From: Neocallimastix lanati (nom. inval.)
Lineage: Eukaryota > Neocallimastigomycota > Neocallimastigomycetes > Neocallimastigales > Neocallimastigaceae
DNA: 64,000 nt
Direction: 5' to 3'
NCBI GenBank assembly: GCA_016946835.1
Contig: JACVTC010000040.1
Location: 1,152,501-1,216,500 of the forward strand
The translations under genes and the position numbers were made by a program. Positions within the stretch are counted from its first letter, which is position 1. Every line of letters begins with the position of its first letter. Below, piece by piece: positions 60,752 through 64,000 of the stretch. The notes beneath the pieces are model-generated. The model worked only from the letters and a program-made list of their open reading frames with translations. It searched no databases and was not told the DNA's origin.

Positions 60752-61373
60752 TTTTACACTTTAATTTTTTTTTTTTATTATTATTATAATATATTTAAAA
60801 ATTTTAATAACTTATAAAAGTTTATTTCAAATAAATTTTGAATTATTTAATTGAAATATTTTTAAAATGAAAAATATATAGTGTTAACTATTAAATAATA
60901 ATTTCTACTAATATATTGTAATGTAAAGTTTAAATATTTAAATTAAGAAATCAATAAATTTATATAAATAATTTATAAATAAAAATTTGTTAAATTAATA
61001 TAAATAATATCCTGTAAGATAAATATAAATTGATATCAATAAAAACTTATAACTTCCTAAATTTCTAAATTCTAATAATTTGGTCTTATTAATATTTTCA
61101 GTTTGATTTGATTTTATTATTTCGTTTCGTTTTTTTTTATTCTTTTATTTATATATTTATATATTTTTTTAATTATTTCGGATTTAAAAATTTAATATTA
61201 ATATATAATACAAAAAAATATTAAAAATATTAATTTTTGTTTTTTTATTAAAGTTAACATATTATATTAATAATATTATTTAGTATTTCGATATATAATT
61301 ATTAAAATATATAAAATATAAAATAATATTTACTTTTACATTTAATAAAACATTCGTATTTGAATTGATTTTT

Positions 61374-61404
<31 letters not shown>

Positions 61405-63626
61405 GGTTTGTTCTTTGAATTATATTTAATTTTTTGCTTTTTGCTTTTTTTTTTTTTTTTTTTGTTTCTGTTATTTGTTATTTGTTTTTGTTTGATTTTT
61501 TTTTTTTTTTTGTTTTTTTGTTTTTTTTTGTTTTTTTGTTTTTATTTTTTTCTTTTTTTTTTTGTCCTTATTTTTAAAAACAAAAAATGCTTAAATAATT
61601 TTAAAAGATATAAATAATTATAAAATTTAAATTTCACAAAATTATTAATAATTTACAATAACTATTAAATTGGTTTAATAAATATATTTTTAATTTAAGA
61701 TAGTTTAATAGATAGTTTTTTAAATTTGTTTTTTATTATTAAAAATATCTTTCTTTTTATATATAAAAATATAAAAATAAAAAAAAATAATAAAAAAAGA
61801 AAGATATAAAATAATTTTTTATTAAAAAATTATAATCCTTAAAATATATATAAAATATATATTATATATATTTTGGAAATTTACAAGAAAAAAAAAGTCA
61901 ATTCTGAATGAGTAAAAAAAAAGAAAGTTGGAAAAAACTTTATATATTTATATAAAAATTAGAAAAAAAAATTATAAAAAAAAAAAAAATAATACCAAAT
62001 AAACAAATAGTTAAATAAGAATTAATTATATTTTCTGATAAAAATAGTTTGTGTATAAATATTATAAATATTATTCCATATTATTATTATGTTTTGAACA
62101 TGTATATAATTAATTTTATTTTTATTATTTATGTATATATAAAAAAAAAAAAAAGTTTAAAATCAAAACATAATTAAATAACATAAATACATAAATAACA
62201 TACTAAATGATACATTAAATATATAATATTCAATTAAAATATATATCTTATATATTTATATAATTAATTTTACTAATATATTATATTATAATCTATAAAT
62301 TATTTAATATTAATAATAAAGTAATTATAGCCAATGATTCTGTATATAAATATATTATTATTTATATTTTATTATATGATATTTCTATTGTATAATTAAA
62401 TATTTGATTTTTTTTTTTTTTTGCTTTTTTTTTTAAAAAAATTTAATGTACATTGTCAATATAAATATTTAAATTTTTTTTAAATAATAAATTAAATATA
62501 TATATTATAATTTTAATTATATTATATGAATACTATATATAATAAATATTAATCAATATATTAATTTTTCACCAATACTTTATCAGAAAAATAATATATA
62601 TAACTTATTAAAAAAAAAATAAATAAATAATAATAGAAAAAGCCTCGATGTCTCATAAACCTTAATAAAATATCTTCTTTTTTTTTGCCTAAAGCCGATC
62701 TAATGAAATGAATAGTTAAAGCAAAATTGTTATTAATATAATTAAATATAATAATAAATTTCAAATCAATTTAAAAAATTATTAAATTATTAAAATAATT
62801 AAATATATCTACCAAAAAAAAAAAAAAAATAATAATAATAATAATAAAAACTTGAATAAAAGTAGATTAACTACTATTATATATCTAAATAAATAGATTT
62901 GTCAGAATAATTTATAAATAATATAATATATCAAAAGATTATTATATATTTCAATTTTCTATTTTTGAATCCTACATAATAATTTTTTTTTACTATAACT
63001 TCGAAAACATATCTATAATTGTATTAGTTAAAATTTAAATAAAAAATACATTATTTATGTATTTAAAAAAATCAGCAAATTAATTAAAAATTTTATTTTG
63101 AAAGTTCAATATTTCGAATATTACGTACTAAGCCTAAAACTTAACATATAACAAATAATAAAAAGAAAAATTATTTTAATTATTATTTATTATACTTTCT
63201 ATATGATAAAGAATTCTTTAATATTCTGGTTGATTTTAAAAAATTTTAAATATATTATTTAATTCAATAAAAAAAATTTTTTTTTTTTTTATATACATTA
63301 AATATATAGAATAGACTATATGATTAGTAATACATATATTATTAAGGGTACTTAATTATCAGATCTATTTGTTTTTAGTAATAATATAGAATTAATAAAA
63401 TAAAAATTTATGAAATTTATACATTCAATATAAATTAATATATTGAATAATTAAAAAAAATAGGAATTTTATATTGTAATATATATATTCATATAATATA
63501 AAAAAGAAATAAATATATAGAAAAAGTGGCTAACAGAAACTTTAGTATAAAAGGAGTATTTCATATAAAGAATACTTTAGATATAATTTTTAATAAATAT
63601 TATATTATATTAATATTATATCTATA
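60752..63626. other. AT-rich region upstream of the giant gene
   Basis: No gene is supported. The promoter of the giant gene should lie here. The immediate leader is almost entirely A/T, with TTTATAAG about 60 nt before the start codon, which is uninformative in this background. Short open frames (for example 61,408-61,617 and 62,561-62,764) are homopolymer artefacts. Confidence 0.7.
61376..61566. repeat. T-tract cluster with regular G interruptions
   Basis: A T run of about 30 (61,375-61,404) is followed by a domain of T7-T12 runs separated by single G or GC/C (TTTTTTTG-type units) to about 61,566. It lies 0.6-0.8 kb upstream of the giant gene start. In fungi, long dA:dT tracts tend to exclude nucleosomes; here that is inference only. 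Confidence 0.7.
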
Positions 63627-63687
63627 TTAATTTATTTCTCGTTTTTTTTTTATATAATAAATGTAATAAAAACGAGAAATAAATTAA
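63627..63687. repeat. Perfect 20-bp inverted repeat, 21-nt spacer
   Basis: TTAATTTATTTCTCGTTTTT (63,627-63,646) is the exact reverse complement of 63,668-63,687. The arms include CTCG/CGAG, so the match exceeds A/T chance pairing. No flanking duplication or coding sequence is evident. It could be the remains of a short palindromic transposon or a terminator for a gene outside the window. Confidence 0.75.
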
Positions 63688-64000
63688 CATAAAAAAATGT
63701 ATATACAAATATATGTATAATTATATATTAATGATAATTTTATATTTATTACTATGTATTATTAATTTATTCAAATTTATATTAAATTTCAATTATTTTA
63801 TATATATATATTCTATTATCTTGAAATTACGTTTTACAGGATTAGATTATAATTAGGGTTAGGATACAATTGATGATTAAGAAAGGAAGAGTTATATTAA
63901 AAAAATTGAAAAAAACTTATATTTGACTCAATTTTATAATTGTTATTAATTATTTACCATAAAAATAACAATATGAATATTATAAAATATATCAAAGATA
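63688..64000. other. Intergenic DNA at the window edge
   Basis: AT-rich sequence; no gene seen. It contains the 11-mer TTAGGGTTAGG at 63,853-63,863. Confidence 0.6.

Noticed and set aside
10673-60751. Giant cellulosome scaffoldin of anaerobic fungi
   Set aside because: There is no signal peptide, the repeats are almost free of cysteine, no cohesin- or dockerin-like pattern is visible, and the C-terminus is a multi-pass membrane domain.
10673-60751. Titin homologue
   Set aside because: Only the PEVK-like composition is shared. No Ig, FN3 or kinase domain is visible, so any similarity is likely convergent.
61408-61617. Small Phe-rich open frame upstream of the giant gene
   Set aside because: It is the translation of T runs with G or C interruptions and has no coding signature.
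63853-63863. Telomere-type sequence TTAGGGTTAGG
   Set aside because: It is less than two repeat units and isolated, so chance is the best explanation. It would matter only if the contig ended just beyond the window.

Overview
This window looks like nuclear DNA from a very AT-rich eukaryote. Non-coding DNA is almost all A and T, with long homopolymer runs, (AT)n, (ATT)n and (TTTTA)n tracts. The retroelements are a chromodomain Ty3/gypsy element and a non-LTR (LINE) element with a C-terminal CCHC knuckle. The one large gene is intronless and noticeably richer in G+C than its flanks. This best fits an anaerobic gut fungus (Neocallimastigomycota). A Dictyostelium-like amoeba is the main alternative. 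The assignment is an inference from composition and element types, not from a marker gene.

Layout. Positions 1-1,789 are AT-rich intergenic DNA with short, less AT-rich islands that I cannot identify. Positions 1,790-3,419 (+) hold a heavily broken Ty3/gypsy chromovirus Pol relic (H2C2 zinc region, integrase core, integrase C-terminus, chromodomain). Positions 3,886-4,292 hold a 41/46-bp minisatellite. A composite LINE on the minus strand (4,293 to about 9,265) interrupts that minisatellite, and one further unit lies on its far side (9,266-9,335). The LINE block contains two related, defective ORF2 copies head to tail. Positions 9,336-10,672 are AT-rich spacer.

Positions 10,673-60,751 (-) are one uninterrupted coding sequence of 16,692 codons, 78% of the window. 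It encodes an estimated 1.9-MDa protein. Its parts, in order, are: a unique basic N-terminus; an old, diverged repeat zone with acidic runs; about 13,000 residues of Glu/Val/Pro/Gln/Ile/Lys-rich repeats interrupted by about 41 basic 'IIKYITRKNP-TGEEE' modules and 16 basic 'YRVFGKSNKRKGKK' modules; a young array of about 25 nearly identical 67-residue units; and a unique C-terminal domain with a basic decapeptide repeat and four to six hydrophobic segments. No signal peptide is visible, so the likely picture is a giant cytosolic or nucleoplasmic polyampholyte tethered to a membrane at its C-terminus. Its composition resembles the PEVK spring of titin, but I see no titin-type domains. The repeats are hierarchical: 12- and 15-bp microrepeats, 201-bp units, and 0.4-2.1-kb superunits. 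Every superunit spacing I measured is a multiple of three.

Positions 60,752-64,000 are AT-rich upstream DNA with T/G-rich tracts and one perfect 20-bp inverted repeat. I saw no tRNA, rRNA or CRISPR array. The giant gene is the candidate undescribed system here; the rest is transposon debris and intergenic DNA.
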